48,151 bases of DNA, taken from the NCBI GenBank assembly GCA_002868905.1, contig PKUA01000032.1:1-48151 (forward strand). The letters are read 5' to 3'. The notes under the pieces were generated by a model. That model did not search any database, was not told where the DNA came from, and worked only from the letters and a program-made list of their open reading frames with translations. Shown piece by piece: positions 1 to 7,318 of this stretch. This stretch comes from Desulfuromonas sp. GTDB taxonomy: Bacteria; Desulfobacterota; Desulfuromonadia; Desulfuromonadales; Geothermobacteraceae. Positions within the stretch are counted from its first letter, which is position 1, and every line of letters starts with the position of its first letter. A program made the translations under genes and the position numbers.

Positions 1-1
1 A

Positions 2-316
2 GTCCTCAAACAGATCAATAGTTATGAAGTGTTGATTGACAAGTTTCATGATCAGATCATTTCTTCCTATGAAAACGTATGTCGCAATTTGGTGCAAATT
101 CTTCCTGGGGAGCGAGTCTGCCCGAGGGCACACGCTGTCGCTTCTGGTGCCAAGTTTTCGGTATCAAATAAACCAAGGTTAGTGATATTCGGTTTTGATC
201 AGGATCAGCAAAGCGGGAAGGCATGGACACCACATTACGAAAAACTGAAAACACTTCTGCCCGGTCGTGTGCTCGCAAAGGGCAAGCCGGTTGATTTTAG
301 AACAGGAATTAAGTGA
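2..316 (+). CDS. C-terminal part of an unrecognised protein (5' end outside window)
   Basis: The frame is open from base 2 to the stop at 314-316, so this is the end of a longer gene whose start lies to the left; a GTG at 29 is only an internal codon of the open frame. The visible 104 residues are mixed alpha/beta in character. The last third (KPRLVIFGFDQDQ, then HYEKLKTLLPGRVLAKG and DFRTGIK) reads like a folded domain rather than chance translation. I do not recognise the family. No promoter or terminator directly follows; the next 420 bases are non-coding. Confidence that it is coding is moderate because it rests on residue composition and the open frame only. Confidence 0.55.
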   Translation, partial: VLKQINSYEVLIDKFHDQIISSYENVCRNLVQILPGERVCPRAHAVASGAKFSVSNKPRLVIFGFDQDQQSGKAWTPHYEKLKTLLPGRVLAKGKPVDFRTGIK

Positions 317-429
317 CTTTTGAGGGGTTGATGATCAATCGTGCCAAACAGTGATCGAAGATACTGTTGGAGTGCTCATCAAGGATGGATGATAAGTCTT
401 GGCTCAGCCGAGAAATTAACTAGACGCAC

Positions 430-461
430 CCCAAATTGGGAACCACGGTTCCCAATTTGGG
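430..461. repeat. Perfect 15-bp inverted repeat with 2-bp centre
   Basis: CCCAAATTGGGAACC (430-444) is followed by AC and its exact reverse complement GGTTCCCAATTTGGG (447-461). Each arm also contains a near-palindrome (CCCAAATTGGG), so the element is nested. There is no T-run after it on either strand, which argues against a simple terminator. It could be a protein binding site or a cruciform. The core GGGAA...GGTTCCC recurs in looser form at 17825-17837, between the transporter permease and binding-protein genes. Confidence 0.75.
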
Positions 462-533
462 AATGGATAATGGAAGGGCTACCCGGGCGTGCTTTAAAGG
501 CCAGACGAATAAGCTTGGCAAATACCGGAAAAC

Positions 534-572
534 GGTTGCAGTTTGGTTGCAAAACTCGGCAATTTTGTTGCA
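534..572. promoter_or_regulatory. Three phased TTGCA direct repeats
   Basis: TTGCA occurs at 536-540, 547-551 and 568-572, starting 11 and 21 bases apart, that is one and two helical turns. The first two share the longer GGTTGCA. Such phasing is typical of a protein binding one face of the helix. What it would regulate is unclear: no gene starts nearby, only the AT-rich stretch and terminator that follow. Chance is possible. Confidence 0.3.
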
Positions 573-652
573 ATCTTAAAGCTGGTTTTATTTGTAAGTA
601 TATGTAATTAAAGAAAAAAAGCAGGCGAGTCTCCCCTTTCCAACAGAAATTG

Positions 653-686
653 AAACGGCTGAGGAATCAAATCCTCAGCCGTTTTT
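653..686. terminator. Hairpin terminator, probably bidirectional
   Basis: A 13-bp perfect stem (653-665 with 672-684) encloses a 6-base loop. It is followed by TTTTT on the plus strand and by TTTCAATTT on the minus strand. It lies about 50 bases beyond the stop of the minus-strand beta-subunit gene, so its main job is probably to end the 6034-737 operon. It could also end plus-strand transcription. Confidence 0.8.
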
Positions 687-736
687 ATTGATAACGAGCC
701 CGCCACAGGAAACAACGCCTGCGTCCTCTCACGTTT

Positions 737-1654
737 CTATTGGCCTTCCTCTTTAAGTGCCTCCCGGTAACATTTCCACCTCTCGTCAATCCGTTTTTGC
801 ATCCCTGCGACCTGCTCTTCGGTGAGGGCAGCGAAGCGGGTTTGCAGTGCGAGATAGTCCTGAAGCGGCCTGAGTTGCTTCTTGTTCAGGAGCCGTTCTG
901 AGGGTTCGGAGAGACGTTTTGTGCCGTCGATGATCTCATAAAGATCGAACAGGCCACACTCTACGGCCATGCGTCCGATCTCGATGGTCATTCGTTCATC
1001 ACATCCCCATCCGGGCGGACATGGCGTCTGGATGTGGAGATATTTCAGTCCCTTGATCTCCTTGGCCCTGAGCAGTTTGTCGTGGAAGTCGAGTGGGAAG
1101 CTGGCCGAGCATGTTGCCACATAAGCCGGATTGTGGGCAGCTACGATCTCGGGCACGTTTTTGCTCTGTTCCTGTTTGCCGGTGTACGGAGTGGTGGTGG
1201 TGAGACCGCCACGCGGCGTGGTTCCGGAGCGCTGGACACCGGTGTTCATGTAGGCTTCGTTGTCGTAACAGATGTAGATGATGTCTTCGTTTCTTTCAAG
1301 CGCGCCGGAAAGGGCCTGGATACCGATGTCGGAGGTGCCGCCGTCACCGGCCCAGGCGACTACCTGGGTTTTTTTGCCCCGTCTTTTCATGGCAGCGCGC
1401 ACACCGGTTGCGATGGCCGCTGTCGAGGCGAACGTTCCGTTGAGAACCGGCATCTGAGTGGCGGAAATCGGGTAGAGCCCCTGCATGACCGTCAGGCAAC
1501 TGGGCGGGACCACGAAGATGCAATCCCGACCGAGTGCCTTGAGGCCGATCCGGTAGAGAACGCTCAAACCGCAGCCTGTACAGGCCCGGTTTCCCGGATG
1601 GATCAATTCTTCGTCCGTCAAACCAAGGACGGTGGTCTTTGCAGGTGAGGTCAT
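737..1654 (-). CDS. porB: 2-oxoacid:ferredoxin oxidoreductase, beta subunit (thiamine-binding)
   Basis: This is the thiamine diphosphate subunit of a pyruvate/2-oxoisovalerate:ferredoxin oxidoreductase, which decarboxylates a 2-oxoacid to acyl-CoA and reduces ferredoxin in the cytoplasm. The sequence has the N-terminal CTGCG cysteine pair, the thiamine motif GDGG followed about 25 residues later by DNEAYMNTG, and the length (305 residues) expected of the family. The ATG at 1654 overlaps the alpha-subunit stop as ATGA; an ATG six codons upstream at 1672 lies inside the alpha gene and is less likely. It is last in a regulator-ligase-gamma-delta-alpha-beta operon. Sequence alone does not separate pyruvate from branched-chain 2-oxoacid specificity; the neighbouring leucine and isobutyrate genes make a branched-chain substrate attractive, but this is inference. 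Confidence 0.9.
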   Translation of the reverse strand: MTSPAKTTVLGLTDEELIHPGNRACTGCGLSVLYRIGLKALGRDCIFVVPPSCLTVMQGLYPISATQMPVLNGTFASTAAIATGVRAAMKRRGKKTQVVAWAGDGGTSDIGIQALSGALERNEDIIYICYDNEAYMNTGVQRSGTTPRGGLTTTTPYTGKQEQSKNVPEIVAAHNPAYVATCSASFPLDFHDKLLRAKEIKGLKYLHIQTPCPPGWGCDERMTIEIGRMAVECGLFDLYEIIDGTKRLSEPSERLLNKKQLRPLQDYLALQTRFAALTEEQVAGMQKRIDERWKCYREALKEEGQ

Positions 1655-2862
1655 AGCTGTAATCCTATCCATTGCGGGGTGTCGGTCTGTTCAGGAGACG
1701 ATTGATTGCCGGGCTCGCAGCTTGTTTTGACGGCCTGGTAAAGGTCTTCGGTGCGGATCTCCCGACCGCCGAGTCCGGTGATGAAGTTGTGCAGGGTCGG
1801 GCGGGCCGGGAAAGGATAGAGCGCGGACTTGAGGTCCGCGAAGAGGGCCCCCTGGTTGCCATAGCTGAGCCCCTTCTCGAAGACCATCACACCCTTGGCC
1901 GATTGCAGCAGGTTGGCGATGTGACTGGACGGGAAGGGCCGGTACATCTGCAGGGATAGAACCCCGGCCTTGATCCCCTCGTGCCTGAGGCGATCGACCA
2001 CGTCCCGAAACTGATTGGCGAGGGTCCCCATGGCCACCACGACGAATTCCGCATCGTCGCACTGGTAGAGATCGAAAATCGGTGCTCCGCCTCGCCCGAA
2101 ACGTCTCTGGAAGTCGGCATCGATTTCCTCCCAGACCTCCATGGCGAGGCGCATCTCCTCGTGGAGGTTGTGCCGAATGTCCATGTACCCGCCCCGTTTG
2201 ACGCCGTTGACGTCGTGCCGGGCGTCGGGAAGGGTGACCGTGTTGAGGCTCTCCGGCCGTTCAGGGTCAAGGGTGTGGAGATACTCGTACGGTGGGAGGA
2301 ACGCTTTCACGTCGGCGGCGTCGGGAAGCTCGAATGGCATGTAGGTGTGGGAGAGATAATAACCATCGTAATTGACCATGACGGGGATGTGCGTCAGTTC
2401 AGCGAGGCGGAACGCCTTGAGCGTCATGTCGACGATCTCCTGATGGTCCTTGGCAAAAACCTGGATCCAGCCTGCGTCACGCTGGCTGATGGCGTCCTGG
2501 TGGTCGTTCCAGACCGACCAGGGCGCACCGACGCCGCGATTGACGACACACATCACCATTGGCAGCCGTGCGCCGGCGGCCCAGTGCAGCTGTTCGCTCA
2601 TGTAGAGCAGGCCGTTCGATGATGTCGCCGTGAAGGAGCGGGAGCCGGCGCTGGCGGCACCTATACAGACCGCTAGGGCGCTGTGTTCACTTTCGACGGC
2701 CACATATTCCGCATCCATCTCGCCGCGGGTGATCATTTGGGAGAGCTTCTCGGTCAGCGGCGTCTGCGGCGTTATCGGATAGGCCGCAATTACCTCGGCG
2801 CCAGCGAGCCTGACGGCGAGGGCCGCCGCGACGTTGCCCGATTCGATCATTTTATGGTTCAT
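1651..2862 (-). CDS. porA: 2-oxoacid:ferredoxin oxidoreductase, alpha subunit
   Basis: This is the alpha subunit of the four-subunit oxidoreductase, carrying the pyrimidine-binding part of the thiamine site. Visible signatures are AAYPITPQTPLTEKL near residues 27-41, the acidic stretch AEYVAVESEHSALA typical of the cofactor-activating glutamate region, and SSNGLLYMSEQLHWAAG. Its 403 residues fit the family. The ATG at 2862 has a GGGGGC ribosome site and overlaps the end of the delta gene by 11 bases. A longer frame from 2904 lies entirely within delta and is rejected. Four-base overlap with the beta gene suggests coupled translation. Confidence 0.9.
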   Translation of the reverse strand: MNHKMIESGNVAAALAVRLAGAEVIAAYPITPQTPLTEKLSQMITRGEMDAEYVAVESEHSALAVCIGAASAGSRSFTATSSNGLLYMSEQLHWAAGARLPMVMCVVNRGVGAPWSVWNDHQDAISQRDAGWIQVFAKDHQEIVDMTLKAFRLAELTHIPVMVNYDGYYLSHTYMPFELPDAADVKAFLPPYEYLHTLDPERPESLNTVTLPDARHDVNGVKRGGYMDIRHNLHEEMRLAMEVWEEIDADFQRRFGRGGAPIFDLYQCDDAEFVVVAMGTLANQFRDVVDRLRHEGIKAGVLSLQMYRPFPSSHIANLLQSAKGVMVFEKGLSYGNQGALFADLKSALYPFPARPTLHNFITGLGGREIRTEDLYQAVKTSCEPGNQSSPEQTDTPQWIGLQL

Positions 2863-3166
2863 TCTTGCCCCCTGCGGGAAACTCTTCTTCAGCGACCATG
2901 GCAATGGCGTTGACCGGGCACTCTTCGGCGCAGATGCCGCAGCCCTTACAATATTCCAGGTCGATGGTCGGTTCGATCGACTTGCTGACCACGTTGTCGG
3001 GGCAGTAGAGCCAGCAGAGGTGGCAGGACGGCTTGCCGGTTCTGGCCGGAGTGCAGCGACTGTAATCGATGATAGGCCGTTCGACGCGCCAGGAGCCGGT
3101 ACGCCCGGCGTCTCCCGGGCCCGAGGTACTCGCCGAAGTCAATACCTTGAATCTTGGGTCAGGCAT
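2852..3166 (-). CDS. porD: 2-oxoacid:ferredoxin oxidoreductase, delta (ferredoxin-like) subunit
   Basis: A 104-residue subunit carrying two [4Fe-4S] clusters that pass electrons from the thiamine site to ferredoxin. The C-terminal cluster motif is canonical (CKGCGICAEECP). The N-terminal one is not: the first cysteine (SRC) is nine residues from the next, giving C-x9-C-x2-C-x3-CP (CTPARTGKPSCHLCWLYCP) rather than the usual C-x2-C-x2-C-x3-C. The ATG at 3166 is chosen because an AGGAGG site lies just upstream; a longer frame to 3208 sits inside the gamma gene. It overlaps the gamma gene by 8 bases and the alpha gene by 11. Confidence 0.9.
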   Translation of the reverse strand: MPDPRFKVLTSASTSGPGDAGRTGSWRVERPIIDYSRCTPARTGKPSCHLCWLYCPDNVVSKSIEPTIDLEYCKGCGICAEECPVNAIAMVAEEEFPAGGKNEP

Positions 3167-3752
3167 CTGGTCCTCCTGGGGTCGGTTCATGAATCTGTGT
3201 GGCCGCATAAGACATGCGGGCTGCTCTTACGTTCTCGTCCGGCTTGCGATCGCGGAATTCCTCGGCGATGCATGCGGCGAGGGTGTCGAGATCGACCAGG
3301 CCGGACGCCCTGCCGAGGACGCCGATGATGCCGCTGTTGACGATCCCCTTGCGCAAACCGGCTTCGATTCCAAGTTTGGTCACGTTGGCGACCGCCACGC
3401 GAAAATCGGGCAGGGCGTGCGTCTCCACCGGATTGGGGCTGTTGATGACCAGGAGCCCGCCTGGTTGCAGGCCGGCAGTGACGTCGACCTCATTGAGGAT
3501 CAGGTGGTCGAGAACGACAACGATATTGGGTGATACAATCGGCGACAGGTCGTAAATCTTGCCTTTCGCTATTTTGAGAGAGGTGCAGACCGGTGCGCCG
3601 CGCCGTTCCGTACCGAAAGTCGGGGCCATGGCGACGCCGCCAAAGCCGGTATTGAATGAGGCTTCGGCAACGACTTTGGCGGCCGTGATGGCGCCCTGGC
3701 CCCCGCGTCCGTGCCAGCGGATCTGGATCATCCGTGAAGGTTCTTGCTGCAT
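3159..3752 (-). CDS. porC: 2-oxoacid:ferredoxin oxidoreductase, gamma subunit
   Basis: This is the 197-residue gamma subunit, which forms the CoA-side domain of the complex. The opening IQIRWHGRGGQGAITAAK is the hallmark of the family, followed by the FGTERRGAPV segment and a C-terminal IGVLGR. Start at 3752 has a CGGAG site; an internal ATG at 3731 is possible but lacks one. It begins 12 bases after the stop of the acyl-CoA synthetase, so ligase and oxidoreductase are co-transcribed. Confidence 0.9.
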   Translation of the reverse strand: MQQEPSRMIQIRWHGRGGQGAITAAKVVAEASFNTGFGGVAMAPTFGTERRGAPVCTSLKIAKGKIYDLSPIVSPNIVVVLDHLILNEVDVTAGLQPGGLLVINSPNPVETHALPDFRVAVANVTKLGIEAGLRKGIVNSGIIGVLGRASGLVDLDTLAACIAEEFRDRKPDENVRAARMSYAATQIHEPTPGGPDA

Positions 3753-3764
3753 GTCAAGCTCCGG

Positions 3765-5447
3765 TTAGGTTGAAAGTTCCGTTTCGGTTTCAGTTTTTTC
3801 GAACAGTTCTGAGTTGATGGATTGCAGGTCTCGTGCCATGTCACGCAACTTGTATTTCTGGATTTTGCCGCTGGCGGTCATCGGGTAGGCGTCGATAAAA
3901 AAGACATGCTTCGGTTTCTTGTATGGGGCGATTCGATTCCGGGTGAAATCGATCACATCTTCTTCCGTGATGTCAGAGCCGGCTTTGCGAATAATGAACG
4001 CACCGACGACTTCGCCGTATTTGGCGTCAGGGATGCCGACGACCTGGACGTCAAGCACCCCTTCCATGGTGTAGAGAAACTCCTCGATTTCACGCGGATA
4101 GATGTTTTCACCGCCGCGGATGATCATGTCCTTGATGCGCCCGGTGATCCTGAAATAGCCGTCCGTATCGACCTCTGCCTGGTCTCCTGAATGCAGCCAA
4201 CCGTCTGCGTCGATGGTTTCTGCGGTCTGGTCCGGCATGTTGTAGTAACCCTTCATGACGTTATACCCGCGGCAGCAGAGCTCTCCCCGTTCGCCGACAC
4301 CGACTTCCTGCCCGGTTTCCGGATCGACAATTTTGACCTCGACTTGCGGCAGCGCGGCACCGACTGTCCCGGTACGCTGGGCAACGGTGTCGTCGGTTCG
4401 GGTCTGGGTGATGACCGGGGAGGCTTCGGTCAGTCCATAGGCGATGGTGATGTCGGTGCAGTGCATTTTTTCCATGACCTGCCGCATGGTCTCCTCGGGG
4501 CAGGGCGATCCCGCCATGATCCCGGTACGGAGCGAACTGAGATCGAACAGGTCGAACATAGGGTGGGCGAGTTCGGCGATAAACATGGTCGGGACACCGT
4601 ACAGGGCAGTGCAATTTTCCTTCTGTACGGCCGCGAGGGTCAGCAGTGGGTCGAACTGTTCGAGGGGGACCAGCGTGGTGCCGTGAGTCAGGGCCGCCAT
4701 GACCCCGAGGACGCAACCGAAACAGTGGAAAAGGGGGACGGGGAGGCAGAGACGGTCGTGTTCGCTGAACTTCTGGCGCTCGCCGATGAAATAGCCATTG
4801 TTGAGGATGTTGAAGTGACTCAACATCACCCCTTTCGGGAAACCCGTGGTCCCCGAAGTGTACTGCATGTTGATGACATCATGCGGGCTGAGGTCCGCCT
4901 GGATCCGCCGGAGTTGCCGGTTGTCCGATTGTCCGCCGAGCAGCAGCAGCTCCCGGGTCGTGAACAGGCCGCGATGTTTCTCCTGGCCAATGAAGATAAT
5001 GTTCTTCAGGGCCGGGAACCTGGCACTTTGCAGATCTCCACGCTGACAGGTCGCCAGCTCCGGGACCAGTTCGTTGATGGTCTGCAGGTAGTCGTGGTCG
5101 CGAAACCCGTCGATCAGGGCCAGGGCCTTGAGGTCGGCCTGCTTGACGAGGTATTCGAGCTCGAAGCTGCGGTAGTGGGTGTTTATGGTGACCAGAACGG
5201 CACCGATCTTGGCGGTGGCGAACATGAAAGTGGTCCAGTCTGGGACGTTGGTTGCCCAGATGCCGACATGGTCGCCCTTGCCGATGCCGATGGCGAGCAA
5301 ACCTTTCGCCAGTCGGTCGACGCGGTCGTTGAACTCGCTGAAAGAAAATCGCAGGCCGCGGTCCGGGTAGACGATGAAATCGTGGTCGGGAAAACGCTGT
5401 ACCTGCTGTTCGAGAAAGGTGCCGATTGTCTTGTCAGTGTAGGGCAT
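3765..5447 (-). CDS. AMP-forming acyl-CoA synthetase
   Basis: Activates a carboxylic acid to its CoA thioester with ATP through an acyl-adenylate. At 560 residues it has all core motifs of the adenylate-forming superfamily: the phosphate loop [12 protein letters not shown], the YGLTE motif, the [20 protein letters not shown] hinge and the C-terminal catalytic lysine region [10 protein letters not shown]. It resembles medium/short-chain fatty acyl-CoA synthetases more than acetyl-CoA synthetase (shorter, no long N-terminal extension). It sits between an XRE/cupin regulator (11 bases upstream) and the ferredoxin oxidoreductase genes. The pairing suggests two routes to the same acyl-CoA, from the free acid and from the 2-oxoacid; the substrate cannot be read from the sequence. 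Confidence 0.9.
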   Translation of the reverse strand: MPYTDKTIGTFLEQQVQRFPDHDFIVYPDRGLRFSFSEFNDRVDRLAKGLLAIGIGKGDHVGIWATNVPDWTTFMFATAKIGAVLVTINTHYRSFELEYLVKQADLKALALIDGFRDHDYLQTINELVPELATCQRGDLQSARFPALKNIIFIGQEKHRGLFTTRELLLLGGQSDNRQLRRIQADLSPHDVINMQYTSGTTGFPKGVMLSHFNILNNGYFIGERQKFSEHDRLCLPVPLFHCFGCVLGVMAALTHGTTLVPLEQFDPLLTLAAVQKENCTALYGVPTMFIAELAHPMFDLFDLSSLRTGIMAGSPCPEETMRQVMEKMHCTDITIAYGLTEASPVITQTRTDDTVAQRTGTVGAALPQVEVKIVDPETGQEVGVGERGELCCRGYNVMKGYYNMPDQTAETIDADGWLHSGDQAEVDTDGYFRITGRIKDMIIRGGENIYPREIEEFLYTMEGVLDVQVVGIPDAKYGEVVGAFIIRKAGSDITEEDVIDFTRNRIAPYKKPKHVFFIDAYPMTASGKIQKYKLRDMARDLQSINSELFEKTETETELST

Positions 5448-5458
5448 TGCAGGACCTG

Positions 5459-6034
5459 CTAGAATGGGGTGTAAAGAACCGCGAGAATGCGTGCCGAACT
5501 ATCGTTCCTTGCATGGACCTCGTGCGGTACGACCGAGTCGAAATAGATGCTCTCTCCTGCCTCAAGATCGTAGACGGACTTGCCGTATTTGATCCGGACG
5601 CTTCCCTCGAGGACATAGATGAACTCCTCCCCCTCATGGGAAGAGAGCGTCGTGTCGGGTGGCCCGGATGGCTGGACATCGATCAGGAACGGTTCCATGT
5701 GGCGATCATGCTTGCCGGCGCCCAGCGCATAAAAATCGAGGTTGCAGCCCGCCTCGGAGCTCTTGCCCGGGAAACGCATGACGCCAGGGCTTGTGTCAGC
5801 TTTGACGACAGCCGGGGCATCCTGTCGGTCGTCGTCGAGGAGGGTGCCAAGACGTACGCCGAGCGCACGCGATAGTTTCATCAGCGGGGCAAGGCCGGGG
5901 GCCTGCCTGCCCCTCTCGATACTGTCGATAAAGGCCGCTTCACACTGACACTGTTCGGCTAACTGCGCTGTTGAAAGTTGTCTCGCTTCGCGAATCTGCC
6001 GCAATTTTTCGCCAATTTTATGCTCAACGGACAT
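5459..6034 (-). CDS. XRE-family regulator with C-terminal cupin sensor
   Basis: A 191-residue regulator. Residues about 10-65 form a helix-turn-helix of the Cro/C1 (XRE) type ([18 protein letters not shown]), and the C-terminal half is a cupin barrel ([16 protein letters not shown], then the [15 protein letters not shown] part), likely to bind a small ligand. Start at 6034 has a GAGGAG site; a longer frame to 6109 has none. It is the first gene of the minus-strand operon and so probably regulates its own operon, including the ligase and ferredoxin oxidoreductase. A paralogue with the same architecture is at 41623-42213. Confidence 0.88.
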   Translation of the reverse strand: MSVEHKIGEKLRQIREARQLSTAQLAEQCQCEAAFIDSIERGRQAPGLAPLMKLSRALGVRLGTLLDDDRQDAPAVVKADTSPGVMRFPGKSSEAGCNLDFYALGAGKHDRHMEPFLIDVQPSGPPDTTLSSHEGEEFIYVLEGSVRIKYGKSVYDLEAGESIYFDSVVPHEVHARNDSSARILAVLYTPF

Positions 6035-6206
6035 TGATGGCTCCTCGTTAATGACGTTCAGCCTGCAAAAACTTAAATTAAAAATGCCGAAATTTTGCCG
6101 GCTGGTCAAGTTGTAAGTTCATTCAAAGGGGGACGTTGCAGTGCCGTCTATGGTCGAGGCGCAGGGTTTGCAGCATTCATGGTGCAGGTATGCGGCGGGT
6201 AGCGGT

Positions 6207-6772
6207 CTAGAGACAGGTCAGGTCGTCCGGGAGAGTCGTGAGTCTTTCACCCCCAGCGGGGCTGACAACAGAGGTGTTCTCGATACCGACCACCCCGATG
6301 CCGGTGAACACGAACTTCGGTTCGACCGCGATATTCTGGTTGCACTGCAAGGTCATGTTGCCCCCCTTGGCAAGGACCGGCATCTCGTCGAGTTCAAGAC
6401 CGACGCCGTGACCGACGAACTTGGCCTGCTCTCCGGGCGCACCCATAAAGCGGTCGCCGAGTCCGGCGTCGGCGGCCATGTTGTTTGCAAGAACGAAAAG
6501 GTCCGCTCCGTTAGTGCCCGGGCGCAGGGCTTTGACCGCAGCGTCCTGTATCGACAGCGCAGTGTCAAGGTCTTCCCGGACAGGCACGGTCAAGTCGCGA
6601 TCACGAACATCCTCGTCATATCAACGATGTATCCGTCGAACACCCCGGTATAGGCGATGAGGAACGGCTCGTTTCTTTGAATCTCCTTGATGGAGGTGCC
6701 GTCCAGGTTCTTTTTGGCGAGTTTCTCCTGAAGGCGTCCTATGTTGTCGGGACGATCTTTTAGGTTGCTCAT
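6207..6772 (-). pseudogene. Decayed Xaa-Pro peptidase (M24 family): internal deletion plus frameshift
   Basis: Two adjoining frames together resemble an M24 metallopeptidase. The first (6772-6590) carries an N-terminal stub (NIGRLQEKLAKKNLDG) joined directly to catalytic-domain sequence (FLIAYTGVFDGYIVDMTRMF), so roughly 200 residues of a normal 350-400 residue enzyme are missing. It then hits a stop at 6592-6590, and the rest (AKFVGHGVGLELDE, EPKFVF, GIENT) continues in the -1 frame to 6207. The first metal-binding aspartate, expected at the FLIA position of the VDYxGVxxGYxxD motif, is alanine. The ATG at 6772 overlaps the nitroreductase stop as ATGA, showing it was once coupled to that operon. 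Later metal ligands (His, two Glu) remain readable, so decay is recent. A sequencing error could explain the frameshift but not the deletion. Confidence 0.85.
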
Positions 6773-7299
6773 GGGGCCTCCCATCGGTTGTGATGGACTA
6801 TCTCATCGAGGTTCTTTCGGGGCCTCGGTTTCGGTGCCTGGTCGGGGTAGCCGAGCGGTGTCACACCGACGACCTTGAACGGCTCCGGAATACCGAGAAC
6901 GGTTTTGATGGCCGCTTCTTCGAACCACCCCATCCAGCATGTGCCGAGGCCGAGGGCGTGGGCCGCGAGGCAGAGGTGCTCGAAGGCTATGGCGGTATCG
7001 GCGATGTAATAGGAGATGTCGTTCTCCACCCCGGATTCGCGCGGATCTGCGCAGACCACGATGGTGATCGGCGCTCCGGCGATCGCCTTGGTGCCGGGAT
7101 TGTCGGCGTGGAACGCCTTGAGCAGCCGTTGCCGTACACTGGTGTCGCTGACAACGATGAAACGCCAGCACTGAAGGTTTTTCCACGAGGGGGCCAGCCG
7201 TGCGGCTTCGAGAATTTGGTCGATCTTCTCCGGTTCAACAGGGAGGTCCTGGTACCTGCGGATGCTGCGCCGGTCCCGAATTGCCTGAAAGATATCCAT
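6769..7299 (-). CDS. Nitroreductase-family FMN oxidoreductase
   Basis: A 176-residue flavoprotein of the nitroreductase superfamily, which usually works as an FMN-bound homodimer reducing a small substrate with NAD(P)H. Evidence: the phosphate-contacting RRSIRRY near the N-terminus, SWKNLQCWRFIVV, a central helix with GLGTCWMGWF, and the closing LGYPDQAPKPRPRK. It starts 19 bases after the icmF stop on the same strand, so it is probably co-transcribed with icmF. Its role there is not evident. Known relatives act on nitroaromatics, flavins, enones or quinones; none can be assigned. Confidence 0.85.
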   Translation of the reverse strand: MDIFQAIRDRRSIRRYQDLPVEPEKIDQILEAARLAPSWKNLQCWRFIVVSDTSVRQRLLKAFHADNPGTKAIAGAPITIVVCADPRESGVENDISYYIADTAIAFEHLCLAAHALGLGTCWMGWFEEAAIKTVLGIPEPFKVVGVTPLGYPDQAPKPRPRKNLDEIVHHNRWEAP

Positions 7300-7318
7300 A
7301 AGTCAAATCCCGGTACCG

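Larger units (their letters stand above)
317..736. other. Intergenic region between convergent genes
   Basis: These 420 bases separate the plus-strand partial gene from the minus-strand oxidoreductase operon. They hold the inverted repeat at 430-461, three phased TTGCA repeats at 536-572, an AT-rich stretch around 575-620 and the hairpin terminator at 653-686. An 88-codon frame starting with GTG at 341 crosses the inverted repeat and has no protein-like features, so I do not call it a gene. A short non-coding transcript ending at 686 is possible but unproven. Confidence 0.6.

Noticed and set aside
341-607. 88-codon plus-strand frame starting with GTG
   Set aside because: It crosses the palindrome and the TTGCA repeats, has no ribosome site and no protein-like pattern.
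6035-6206. Possible sigma-54 promoter for the minus-strand regulator-ligase-oxidoreductase operon
   Set aside because: Checked for GG-N10-GC on the minus strand and found none; a weak TTGACC -35-like box exists without a convincing -10.
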